Of a stretch of DNA of 18,905 nucleotides, positions 7,295-14,491 are shown in pieces. The notes under the pieces are model-generated. The model was not told the origin of the DNA, did not search any database, and saw only the letters and a program-made list of their open reading frames with translations. The stretch spans positions 1 through 18,905 of the forward strand of contig JANXSI010000109.1 in NCBI GenBank assembly GCA_025352765.1. Direction: 5' to 3'. Source of the DNA: Devosia sp. (GTDB taxonomy: Bacteria; Pseudomonadota; Alphaproteobacteria; Rhizobiales; Devosiaceae). Position 1 is the stretch's first letter. Every line of letters starts with the position of its first letter. Position numbers and translations under genes: made by a program.

Positions 7295-7418
7295 GGCGCC
7301 CCCCCTCCCAGCCTCCCCCACGAGGGGGGAGGTGTCGCCTGGTGGTCCTGGTTCGATCTTGCCCAGCTCACCGCGGGGCACCCTCCCCCTTGTGGGGAGG
7401 GTTGGGGAGGGGGGAGCC
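7295..7418. repeat. Composite palindromic intergenic repeat, copy B
   Basis: The left part (GGCGCCCCCCCTCCC from 7295) is an imperfect reverse complement of the right part (GGGGAGGGGGGAGCC ending 7418). Two nested hairpins are visible: CCTCCCCC/GGGGGAGG around 7312-7332 and a perfect CCCTCCCC-CTTGT-GGGGAGGG at 7381-7401. It fills most of the 160 bp between the ATP-grasp and alpha-E genes, which face the same way, so it would be transcribed inside the operon. The GGGGGGAGCC end is shared with the element at 5327-5440. Confidence 0.65.
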
Positions 7419-7437
7419 ATCAGCACGAAATTCACAC

Positions 7438-8859
7438 TCATTCCTCCAGCACCCACGTATCCTTGGTGCCGCCGCCCTGGCTGGAATTGACGACCAGCGA
7501 GCCCTCCTTGAGGGCGACGCGTGTCAGCCCGCCCGGGGTGATGCGGATCTGGTCGCCGACCAGCACATAGGGGCGAAGGTCGACATGACGCGGCGCGATG
7601 CCCGAGCCGATGAAGGTCGGGCAAGTCGAGAGCGCCAGCGTCGGCTGCACGATGTAGTTGTCGGGTCGGGCGAGGATCTTCTGCTTGAACAGCTCCTGCT
7701 GCTCTTTCGTCGACGCCGGCCCCACCAGCATGCCGTAGCCGCCCGAGCCGTGCACCTCTTTCACCACCAGTTCGGCGATGTGCTCGAGCACATAGGCGCG
7801 CTCGTCGGCCTTGGTGCAGTTGTAGGTCGGCACGTTCTTGAGCAGCGCCTTTTCGCCGAGGTAGAACTCGATGATCTCGGGGACGAAGGTATAGACCAGC
7901 TTGTCGTCGGCAATGCCGGTGCCGGGCGCGTTGACCAGCGTCACGTTGCCGGCGCGGTAGGCGTCGAACAGCCCCGGCACGCCCAGCATCGAATCAGGGC
8001 GGAAGGTCAGCGGGTCGATGAAATCGTCGTCGATCCGGCGGTAGATGACGTCGACCCGGCGCGGGCCGGTGGTGGTGCGCATGTACACCTTGCCGTTGTC
8101 GACGAAGAGATCCTGGCCCTCGACCAGTTCGGCGCCCATCTGGTCGGCGAGGAACGAGTGCTCGAAATAGGCCGAATTGTAGATGCCGGGGGTGAGCACG
8201 GCGAGCGTCGGCGACGAGCCGGCGCCGGCGGGGGCGACGCTCTCCATCGTGCGGCGGAGGTTTTCAGGATAGGTCTCGACCGGCGCCACCTTCATGCGCT
8301 GGAACAGGTCCGGCGCGAGCTGCAGCATGGCCTCGCGGTCTTCGAGCATATAGCTGACGCCCGACGGCGTGCGGAGGTTATCCTCGAGCACATACCAGTC
8401 GTCCGGGCCGACGCGCACGATGTCGACGCCGATGATGTGCGAATAGATGCCGCGGGCGGGGTCGAGCCCCATCATTTCCGGGCAGAACGCCGAATTGTTG
8501 AGGATCAGCTTTTCAGGAACGCGGCCGGCCTTCAAGATTTCCTGGCGGTGATAGATGTCGTGGAGGAAGGCGTTGAGCGCCCGCACCCGCTGCTCGATGC
8601 CCTTTGAAAGCTTCCGCCACTCGATCGCGGAGATGATCCGCGGAATGATGTCGAAGGGGATGAGCTTTTCGGTCCCCTCATTGCTGCCATAGACCGCAAA
8701 GGTGATCCCGAGCCGGCGGAATATGCCTTCGGCATCGGCGGCCATGAATCCGCGCGCCTCTGCTGGCTGTTCCTTCAGCCATTGATCGAGGATCAAATAG
8801 GGCTCGCGGACGGACCCATCCGCATTTGTCATCTCATCGAACGGAAAAGGTCCCGGCAT
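7438..8859 (-). CDS. Circularly permuted ATP-grasp protein (COG2308)
   Basis: The 473-residue protein matches the circularly permuted ATP-grasp family (type 2, COG2308). Hallmarks in order are PFDEM near the N-terminus, the WRKLSKGIEQRVRALNAFLHDIY helix (81-103), the GVDIVRVGPDDWYVLEDN segment (144-161) with RTPSGVSYMLEDR, then VNAPGTGIADDK, the glycine-rich VVKEVHGSGGYGMLVGP nucleotide loop and a C-terminal SSQGGGTKDTWVL. The family is predicted to form amide or peptide-type bonds with ATP, but its substrate is not established. It is the first gene of the run with alpha-E and transglutaminase-like genes. I chose ATG 8859; GTG 8862 directly before it and ATG 8832 are alternatives, because the GGAG upstream is unusually close to both early starts. 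Confidence 0.92.
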   Translation of the reverse strand: MPGPFPFDEMTNADGSVREPYLILDQWLKEQPAEARGFMAADAEGIFRRLGITFAVYGSNEGTEKLIPFDIIPRIISAIEWRKLSKGIEQRVRALNAFLHDIYHRQEILKAGRVPEKLILNNSAFCPEMMGLDPARGIYSHIIGVDIVRVGPDDWYVLEDNLRTPSGVSYMLEDREAMLQLAPDLFQRMKVAPVETYPENLRRTMESVAPAGAGSSPTLAVLTPGIYNSAYFEHSFLADQMGAELVEGQDLFVDNGKVYMRTTTGPRRVDVIYRRIDDDFIDPLTFRPDSMLGVPGLFDAYRAGNVTLVNAPGTGIADDKLVYTFVPEIIEFYLGEKALLKNVPTYNCTKADERAYVLEHIAELVVKEVHGSGGYGMLVGPASTKEQQELFKQKILARPDNYIVQPTLALSTCPTFIGSGIAPRHVDLRPYVLVGDQIRITPGGLTRVALKEGSLVVNSSQGGGTKDTWVLEE

Positions 8860-8940
8860 CACTCCAGCTTAATGTTACGGCCACCCACTGCGTTGCCATT
8901 GCTGCACATTTGCGGGGTGTTCGGCAAGCCGCTAAGAAGG

Positions 8941-8953
8941 CCTCCCGAGGAGG
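8941..8953 (+). promoter_or_regulatory. Shine-Dalgarno sequence inside a small hairpin
   Basis: CCTCC-CGA-GGAGG is a perfect 5-bp stem with a 3-base loop. The right arm GGAGG is the ribosome binding site of the hydroxyacid dehydrogenase gene, 4 bases before its ATG (8958). Folding would hide the Shine-Dalgarno sequence; whether it matters in the cell is unknown. Confidence 0.35.
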
Positions 8954-8957
8954 AACC

Positions 8958-9887
8958 ATGCCCGTCGAGATTCTGCAGAGCCACAAGCTGCTCGAAAGCT
9001 GTGAAGCCGCGCTTGCCAAGCGCTATACCGTCCACAAGCTGCACGAGGCGGCCGACAAGGAGAAACTGCTCGCCGAGCTGCGCGATCGCGTCCGCGCCAT
9101 CGCCGGCGGCAACGTCTCCGACGAGCTGATGGGCAAACTCCCCAAACTCGAGATCATCGCCAATTTCGGCGTTGGCTACGACTCGATCGATACTAAGGCG
9201 GCGAAGGCCCGCAACATCCGCGTCACCAACACGCCCAATGTGCTCAACGACGCGGTGGCGGAACTGACCATCGGGCTGATGATCGCGCTCGCCCGCCGCA
9301 TCCCGCAGGCGCACCAGTTCGTGCGCGACGGCAACTGGCCCAAGGGCAATTTTCCGCTGCTCACTGAACTCAACGGCAAGACCGTCGGCATCCTGGGACT
9401 TGGCCGCATCGGCAAGGAAATCGCGGCGCGGGCGCAGGCGATGAAGATGCGGGTGGTCTATCACGGCCGCCGCAAGCAGACGGACGAGCCCTACGTCTTT
9501 TACTCCGATCTCACCGAGATGGCGCGCGACGCCGACTGGCTGGTGCTGATCGCCCCCGGTGGCAAGGCGACCGAAAAGATCGTCTCGCGGCAGGTGCTCG
9601 AGGCGCTGGGACCCGAGGGCTACATCGTCAACGTCGCCCGCGGCACGCTGATCGACGAGGCGGCGATGGTCGAATTGTTGGCATCGAAACAGCTCGGCGG
9701 CGCGGCGCTCGATGTGTTCGAGAAGGAGCCGCTTGTGCCTCAGGCGCTGTTCGGCCTCGACAACGTCGTGCTGTCGCCGCACCAGGGCAGCGCCACCCAC
9801 CAGACTCGCAACAAGATGGGGGCGCTCGTCGTCGACAATCTCGATGCCTGGTTCGCCGGCGAACCCCTGATCAGCGCGGTGGTGTGA
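8958..9887 (+). CDS. D-isomer-specific 2-hydroxyacid dehydrogenase (glyoxylate/hydroxypyruvate reductase type)
   Basis: The 309-residue cytosolic enzyme should reduce a 2-oxoacid to a D-2-hydroxyacid. The catalytic domain shows NFGVGYDSID (69-78); the inserted Rossmann domain has GILGLGRIGKEIA (144-156). Catalytic residues are visible as Arg228 in VNVARGT, Glu257 in DVFEKEP and His275 in SPHQGS. The GRR at 170-172 after the second strand favours NADPH over NADH, as in glyoxylate/hydroxypyruvate reductases; exact substrate is not fixed. The start at 8958 has GGAGG upstream and gives the normal length; an open extension to 8826 lacks homology and overlaps the ATP-grasp start. It shares a TGATG junction with the downstream SDR gene, so they form a coupled pair, possibly acting on related hydroxyacids. 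Confidence 0.93.
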   Translation: MPVEILQSHKLLESCEAALAKRYTVHKLHEAADKEKLLAELRDRVRAIAGGNVSDELMGKLPKLEIIANFGVGYDSIDTKAAKARNIRVTNTPNVLNDAVAELTIGLMIALARRIPQAHQFVRDGNWPKGNFPLLTELNGKTVGILGLGRIGKEIAARAQAMKMRVVYHGRRKQTDEPYVFYSDLTEMARDADWLVLIAPGGKATEKIVSRQVLEALGPEGYIVNVARGTLIDEAAMVELLASKQLGGAALDVFEKEPLVPQALFGLDNVVLSPHQGSATHQTRNKMGALVVDNLDAWFAGEPLISAVV

Positions 9888-10675
9888 TGCTCATCGACTT
9901 GCACGGCAAAACCGCCATCGTCACCGGCGCCGGGCGCGGCATCGGCCGCGAGATCGCCCGCACGCTGGCCGGGGAAGGGGTGACCGTCGTTGCCCTCGAT
10001 ATCAGGCCTGACCTGCTCGAGACCGTGACCGCCGAATGGCGCGACAAGGGGTTTGGCGGTGCGCAGATCCTCGGCGATGTCCGCCAGGCCGAGGACTGCC
10101 GCGCGGCGGTCGCCGAAACGGTAGCCAAATTCGGCCGGCTCGACATTCTCGTCAACAATGCTGGCGTCGCCGGCGGGGCGCCGATCGAGACGCTGACCGA
10201 AGCGGTCTGGGACGACAATTTCGACAGCAACCTCAAGGCGACGTTCCTGATGTGCCAGGCGGCGATCCCGCAGATGAAAGCCCAAGGGTCGGGCCGCATC
10301 CTGAATGCGGCGTCGTTTGCCGCCATCATCCCGGCCCTTGGCAGCGCCGCCTATGCGGCCTCGAAAGCCGGCGTCGAGAGCTTTACGCGGGTGCTGGCAG
10401 GCGAACTGGGGCCGTGGAACATCACCGCGAACTGCTACGCCCCTGGCATGATCCCGACCGAGCTGAACCACTATGCGGAGGCTACGCCCGAGCGGCAGGA
10501 GCTCCTGCTCGACACCCTGACGCTCCGCCGCTGGGGCAGCCCGTCGGACGTCGCCAACCTCATCTGCTTCCTCGCGTCGGACCAGGCGGCCTACATTACC
10601 GGCACCATGATCGACATCTCGGGCGGCAAGTTCGCGACGCAGATCCCGGGCCTTGCGCACAAGGCCAAGGGGTAG
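9887..10675 (+). CDS. SDR-family oxidoreductase (classical short-chain dehydrogenase)
   Basis: The 262-residue protein is a classical SDR: cofactor motif TGAGRGIG (13-20), NNAG (90-93), catalytic Asn115, Ser143, Tyr156 and Lys160 (YAASK). Asp38 after the second strand (VVALDIRP) suggests NAD(H). The C-terminal ITGTMIDISGGKFAT is typical of 3-oxoacyl-ACP reductase-like and polyol or hydroxyacid dehydrogenases, so the substrate cannot be read off. Its ATG at 9887 overlaps the TGA of the hydroxyacid dehydrogenase; the GTG just before (9884) is a less likely start. Translational coupling suggests the pair acts in one pathway. It converges on the GH43-like gene with a 5-base gap. Confidence 0.93.
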   Translation: MLIDLHGKTAIVTGAGRGIGREIARTLAGEGVTVVALDIRPDLLETVTAEWRDKGFGGAQILGDVRQAEDCRAAVAETVAKFGRLDILVNNAGVAGGAPIETLTEAVWDDNFDSNLKATFLMCQAAIPQMKAQGSGRILNAASFAAIIPALGSAAYAASKAGVESFTRVLAGELGPWNITANCYAPGMIPTELNHYAEATPERQELLLDTLTLRRWGSPSDVANLICFLASDQAAYITGTMIDISGGKFATQIPGLAHKAKG

Positions 10676-10680
10676 GCCGC

Positions 10681-11628
10681 TCAGCCGGCGGCGCCGGCCA
10701 GCGAGATCGGGCCGGTGTCGCGGTCGGCCTTGAGCATGCCATCCTCGACCCAGAGGCGGGCGACGTGGACCACGGTGCGGCGGTCGGCGTCGGTCAGCGG
10801 GTCGGGTTTGTTGAGCTCGTCCCATTCGGGGTGGGTAAAGTAGTAGAGCGCGGCCTCGCTCGGGCCGGTGACCACGACATCGGCGTGGCGGGCAAAGCGG
10901 CGATCCATCGGGTCGGCGCCGGCCGCCTCGAGGATGCGGCCCTGGCGCTGCCACTGGCGCATGTCGCTGGAGCGGAAGACGCCCTGGCCGTGCCACTCGT
11001 CGACGATCATCCAGGCGTGCCCGCCCAGTTCGAAGACGTTGGGGCCTTCGTGCGGGAACCCGTCCGGGCGGCCGGGAATGACCGTCCCCTCGTCGCTCCA
11101 GTCGAACAGGTCGCGCGAGCTGGACACATGCGTGCTCGCGCCGTCCGCCTCGTCCTTGTACCACAGGCGGTAAAGGCCGTCGGGGCAGCGGGCGATGCAC
11201 GCATCGATGACGAAGTTCGAGCTGAGCGGCACGACGCCATGGCGCGTCCAGCGCCCGAGGTCGGGGCTGGTGAAGTGGACGATCTGGCGCGTGTAGCCGG
11301 CAAAGCTCTCGGGCGCGCTGGGAATGTAGCTCAGGAACATGTGGTAGGCGCCTTCGGCGTACACCACCTCGGGCGCCCAATGCGTGTTTAGGCCGGGATC
11401 CGCCGGGTCATCGAGGCCGGCGACCGTGCCGCGATAGGTCCAGTCAATGCCGTCGGGCGAGGTTGCGACGCCGATCGGGCTGCCGTGGATCCAGCCGAAG
11501 CCGGGCGTGCCCAGGCGCGCGCGGCGGTTGGTGTAAAACATCCACCAGTCGCCGGTGGCTCGGTTGCGGATGACGGTCGGATCGGCGGCGCCGTCCTGGA
11601 TCGGGTCGATGTAGATGGGTGCGGACAT
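10681..11628 (-). CDS. GH43-like five-bladed beta-propeller glycoside hydrolase
   Basis: The 315-residue protein shows the repeating beta-propeller pattern of clan GH-F/J enzymes: ADPTVI (15-20), WWMFYTNRRA, APEVVYAEGAYHMFLS (85-100), FVIDACIARCPDGLYRLWYKD (139-159) and EGPNVFELGGHAWMIVDEW (194-212). The acids Asp16, Asp142 and Glu194 fall where GH43 enzymes have base, pKa modulator and proton donor, so it is probably active on arabino- or xylo-type glycosides; this is inference and GH32/GH68/GH117-like relatives remain possible. There is no signal peptide, so it acts in the cytoplasm on imported oligosaccharide. Start 11628 (MSAPIYIDP) is preferred; the frame is open upstream through the DUF1761 gene but without homology. 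It follows DUF1761 by 26 bases on the same strand. Confidence 0.8.
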   Translation of the reverse strand: MSAPIYIDPIQDGAADPTVIRNRATGDWWMFYTNRRARLGTPGFGWIHGSPIGVATSPDGIDWTYRGTVAGLDDPADPGLNTHWAPEVVYAEGAYHMFLSYIPSAPESFAGYTRQIVHFTSPDLGRWTRHGVVPLSSNFVIDACIARCPDGLYRLWYKDEADGASTHVSSSRDLFDWSDEGTVIPGRPDGFPHEGPNVFELGGHAWMIVDEWHGQGVFRSSDMRQWQRQGRILEAAGADPMDRRFARHADVVVTGPSEAALYYFTHPEWDELNKPDPLTDADRRTVVHVARLWVEDGMLKADRDTGPISLAGAAG

Positions 11629-11654
11629 GCCCCGATTATGGCTGATTGCCCCGG

Positions 11655-12056
11655 CTAGTGCCAGCCGCCGAGCAGCGCGCCCATCAGCACCAGCGACACG
11701 AGGATCGCGCCGGTGTTGATGGCGATGAGCTTCAGCGACCGGTTCTCGTAGGTCATCAGCGGCAGTTGCGTCGCAAGGACGAAGCCGACCCAGGACCAGA
11801 GGCCGATGAGCGCGCCGCCGGTCCAGTCGGTGACGTGCGCGAGCACAAGGATCGTCGCGAGCGCGATCGCCATCAGCAGCGACATCACGAGGTCGAGGAC
11901 GATGGCCTTGCCCAGCCCGCTGCGCATGCTTTCGGGCGTGACCCCGGTCAGCGCCTGCCACGGTTTGACGAAGAGCAGCGGCGAGTACCAGACGCCGCCC
12001 ACCAGCATGCGCACGACGACCGCGGCGAGCACCGCCAGCCAGTTGATCGAAAGCAT
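11655..12056 (-). CDS. DUF1761 family small membrane protein
   Basis: The 133-residue protein begins MLSINWLAVLAAVVVRMLVGGVWYSPLLFVKPW, the signature of DUF1761 (PF08570), with four predicted membrane helices (about 4-26, 47-72, 76-98, 107-130). Function of the family is unknown. ATG 12056 is preceded at 8 bases by AAGGGG, a good ribosome binding site, and begins the first helix; an open extension to 12155 is Arg-rich and implausible. The near-palindrome at 12075-12092 lies 19 bases upstream and probably governs transcription. The GH43-like gene follows 26 bases downstream and may be co-transcribed, though a functional link is not evident. Confidence 0.88.
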   Translation of the reverse strand: MLSINWLAVLAAVVVRMLVGGVWYSPLLFVKPWQALTGVTPESMRSGLGKAIVLDLVMSLLMAIALATILVLAHVTDWTGGALIGLWSWVGFVLATQLPLMTYENRSLKLIAINTGAILVSLVLMGALLGGWH

Positions 12057-12074
12057 TCGAAGTCCCCTTATGTC

Positions 12075-12092
12075 CGTAACATATACGTTACG
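12075..12092. promoter_or_regulatory. Operator-like palindrome upstream of DUF1761
   Basis: CGTAACATATACGTTACG is symmetric at 16 of 18 positions (CGTAAC arms against GTTACG, TATA centre). It lies just upstream of the ribosome binding site of the minus-strand DUF1761 gene and includes a TATA-rich core that could be its -10 region. Size and placement suit a dimeric repressor such as an ArsR- or TetR-type protein, which is inferred, since no regulator gene is in the window. Confidence 0.45.
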
Positions 12093-12205
12093 ATTTCCCC
12101 GCGCCCCGCGCAAGTCACCTGCGCGGGAACGACGGGGGCCCGAATGGGTTTGCATTTGCGAAGGCCGCGACGCATCGTTTGTCGTGTTCAGCGACGGAGA
12201 TGACG

Positions 12206-13858
12206 ATGCGGGAATGGTGGCGCGGCGGGGTAATCTATCAGGTCTATCCGCGCTCGTTTCAGGACAGCAACGGCGACGGCATCGGCGATTTGCCGGGGCT
12301 GCTGAACCGGCTCGACTACATCGCCTCGCTCGGTGTCGACTGCGTCTGGCTGTCGCCGATCACCCAGTCGCCGCAGGCCGACATGGGCTACGACGTGTCC
12401 GACTACAAGGAAGTCGACCGGCTGTTCGGCACGCTCGAGAATTTCGACGCGCTGATCGAGCGGGCGCATGCGCTCGGCCTCAAGGTCATCATGGACCAGG
12501 TTCTGAGCCATACCTCCGACAAGCACCCGTGGTTTCGCGAGAGCCGGCTGAGCCGCACCAATTCGCGCGCCGACTGGTACGTGTGGGCCGATCCCAAGCG
12601 CGACGGTACGCCGCCCAACAACTGGCCGAGCGTCTTCGGCGGCCGTGCCTGGGAATGGAACCCGAGCCGCGGCCAGTACTACTTCCACAATTTCCTGATC
12701 GAGCAGCCAGACCTCAACTTCCACAATCCGAAGGTGCAGGACGCGGTGCTCGACGTGCTGCGCTTCTGGCTGGAGCGCGGCGTTGACGGCTTCCGGCTCG
12801 ACACCGTCAACTACTACTTCCACGACAGGCAATTGCGGAACAACCCGCCGGCGCGGCGCCCAAAACATCTGCCCTATGCGGTCAATCCCTACGACATGCA
12901 GGAGCACAAGTTCGGCAAGAGCCAGCCGGAGAATGTCGATTTTCTGAAGCGCGTGCGAAAACTGCTCGACGAGTTTCCCGGCACCACCACGGTGGGGGAG
13001 GTCGGCGACAGCCATGTCGGGCTGAAGCTCATGGGCGAGTATACTTCGGGCGGCGACAAGCTGCACATGGCCTATACCTTCGATATGCTGGGCAACGAGT
13101 TCACCGCCGAGCACTTCCGCGGCAAGATGAAGGCGTTCTTCGACGCCAACAAGGACGGCTGGCCGTGCTGGAGTTTCTCCAACCACGACGTCGACCGTCA
13201 CGTGACGCGCTGGGCAAAGCACGCGCTCGACCAGAAGGCGCTGGCGCGGCAGGCGGTGGCGATGCTGATCGCGCTCAAGGGCTCGATCTGCATCTACCAG
13301 GGCGAGGAGCTGGGGCTGCCGCAGGCCGATATCCTGTTCGAGGAATTGACCGATCCGCCGGGCATCCGCTTCTGGCCCGAATACAAGGGCCGCGATGGCG
13401 AGCGCACGCCGATCCCGTGGGACGCCGGCGACGCGCCCAACGGCTTCACCACCGGCAAACCCTGGCTGCCGATCAAGCCGGCGCATTCGGCGCTGAGCGT
13501 TGCCGCCGAGGACGCGGATCCGGACTCGACGCTGAATTTCTACCGCAAGGCGCTCGGCTTCCGTCGCGCCCATCCGGCCCTGGTCGACGGCGACATCGAG
13601 GTGTTCAAGCTCAACGAGCCGGTGCTGGCGTTCCGCCGTTACGATGGCAGCGAGAGCCTGGTGTGCCTCTACAATTTGTCACCCGAGATGGTGAAGGTGA
13701 CGGTCGCGGGCGACGCTGAAATGCTGTTCTCCGAAGCGGCCGGGCGGGTCAAGGACAAGCTGACGCTCGGGCCCAACGGCTACGCCTTCCTCGCCGAGGG
13801 CGAAACGCGCCTCACGGTGCAGTTCAAGGGCCGGCTGAAACAGCGATCCAGTAAATAG
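12206..13858 (+). CDS. GH13 alpha-glucosidase (oligo-1,6-glucosidase-like)
   Basis: The 550-residue enzyme hydrolyses terminal alpha-glucosidic bonds of malto- or isomalto-oligosaccharides. It has the GH13 barrel beginning WWRGGVIYQVYPRSFQDSNGDGIGDL, conserved region I DQVLSHTSDKHPWF (97-110), nucleophile Asp199 in DGFRLDT, acid/base Glu265 in TVGEVGD, and transition-state stabiliser Asp328 in FSNHDVDRH. The QGEELG motif and a C-terminal beta domain complete it. No signal peptide, so cytoplasmic. Similar rhizobial enzymes are called AglA, but the transporter genes of the agl operon are absent here. Start 12206 is chosen because GGAG lies 6 bases before it; ATG 12200 has no space for a ribosome binding site. 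A terminator-like hairpin begins 4 bases after the stop. Confidence 0.95.
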   Translation: MREWWRGGVIYQVYPRSFQDSNGDGIGDLPGLLNRLDYIASLGVDCVWLSPITQSPQADMGYDVSDYKEVDRLFGTLENFDALIERAHALGLKVIMDQVLSHTSDKHPWFRESRLSRTNSRADWYVWADPKRDGTPPNNWPSVFGGRAWEWNPSRGQYYFHNFLIEQPDLNFHNPKVQDAVLDVLRFWLERGVDGFRLDTVNYYFHDRQLRNNPPARRPKHLPYAVNPYDMQEHKFGKSQPENVDFLKRVRKLLDEFPGTTTVGEVGDSHVGLKLMGEYTSGGDKLHMAYTFDMLGNEFTAEHFRGKMKAFFDANKDGWPCWSFSNHDVDRHVTRWAKHALDQKALARQAVAMLIALKGSICIYQGEELGLPQADILFEELTDPPGIRFWPEYKGRDGERTPIPWDAGDAPNGFTTGKPWLPIKPAHSALSVAAEDADPDSTLNFYRKALGFRRAHPALVDGDIEVFKLNEPVLAFRRYDGSESLVCLYNLSPEMVKVTVAGDAEMLFSEAAGRVKDKLTLGPNGYAFLAEGETRLTVQFKGRLKQRSSK

Positions 13859-13861
13859 GAG

Positions 13862-13889
13862 GGCGCGGGGGCCGCTGGGCTCTCGCGCC
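13862..13889 (+). terminator. Hairpin terminator of the alpha-glucosidase gene
   Basis: GGCGCGGGGGCC, loop GCTG, GGCTCTCGCGCC: a 12-bp stem in the plus-strand RNA with two G-U pairs, starting 4 bases after the stop codon and followed by TTCGAT. The G-U pairs become mismatches in the opposite strand RNA, so it favours termination of the plus-strand transcript. The T-tract is poor, hence moderate confidence. Confidence 0.5.
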
Positions 13890-13908
13890 TTCGATGGTCC
13901 GTGTCAGG

Positions 13909-14208
13909 TCAGCTCAGCGTGTTGACGAGCTTGAGCGTATCGGGGTCGTAGAGCGCCACGGTCGTGTGCCCGCTTGCGTTGGTGTACTGCACCTTGAGGC
14001 AGCCGTTCCAGTCGTCGATGGTGCTAGACAGCTTGGTGCTGAGCCGCAACTCGTCGGACAATTGCTGCTTGGCAGAATTGAGCTCCTGCGTGCTGCCGCC
14101 TGTGTTGCAGCTGAGTGCCGCCGTACTGGTCGCAGCAAAGGCCGGGGCGGCAGAGATCACTCCGGCGCCGAGGGTGGCGGCGAGGACGAGCAGGGGAAGG
14201 GTCTTCAT
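13909..14208 (-). CDS. Small secreted protein with WNGC / GHTT / YDPDTL motif (paralogue 1)
   Basis: The 99-residue protein has a clear signal peptide MKTLPLLVLAATLGAGVISAAPAFA, with cleavage probably after Ala25. The mature 74 residues contain exactly two cysteines, Cys34 and Cys70, which could form a disulfide in the periplasm. The C-terminal part reads WNGC (67-70), GHTT (80-83) and YDPDTL (87-92), a spacing nearly matched in the protein encoded at 14492-14788. I do not recognise a named family. ATG 14208 has GGAG 7 bases upstream; the open frame to 14241 adds a polar leader before the signal peptide and is rejected. The 283-bp gap upstream probably holds its own promoter. It converges on the alpha-glucosidase gene. 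Confidence 0.8.
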   Translation of the reverse strand: MKTLPLLVLAATLGAGVISAAPAFAATSTAALSCNTGGSTQELNSAKQQLSDELRLSTKLSSTIDDWNGCLKVQYTNASGHTTVALYDPDTLKLVNTLS

Positions 14209-14491
14209 TTTACACTCCGTTGGGTGCGTTTCGAACGCCACGGATGTGAGCCTCGCGAGGCCGGAATTCCAATTACAAGAAGGTAGCCTTCGTTACATCG
14301 GCGCAAGCGAGCGGACAGGATTGTCACATGCCCGCGAGGGCGTAACGAACTTAGGAGTTCCGCAACCATTTTGGTCGCCGCGCGAACCTGAAAACCGCAG
14401 ATCGCCCGAGGCCAAGACGAAGACACGCCACCGGTCGGTCGCGTGCCTCAGAGCGTGTTGAGGGGGTGTCGCGGCGCAGCGCGCGAAGCTG
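14209..14491. other. Gap between the two small secreted protein genes
   Basis: This 283-bp stretch has no credible coding frame. It should contain the promoter of the gene ending at 13909. TTCGTTAC (14289-14296) and GTAACGAA (14342-14349) are perfect 8-base inverted arms 45 bases apart; their CGTTAC/GTAACG core resembles the arms of the palindrome at 12075-12092. No terminator or known RNA was recognised. Confidence 0.4.

Noticed and set aside
7276..8607. A 443-codon plus-strand frame opposite the ATP-grasp gene
   Set aside because: Antisense to a strongly recognised protein, with His/Arg/Val-rich composition and no domains.
12179..12205. Earlier starts (TTG 12179, ATG 12200) for the alpha-glucosidase
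   Set aside because: GGAG at 12196-12199 is correctly spaced only for ATG 12206, which also gives the typical GH13 N-terminus.
12188..13573. A 461-codon minus-strand frame opposite the alpha-glucosidase
   Set aside because: Antisense shadow; the plus strand has all GH13 catalytic motifs.
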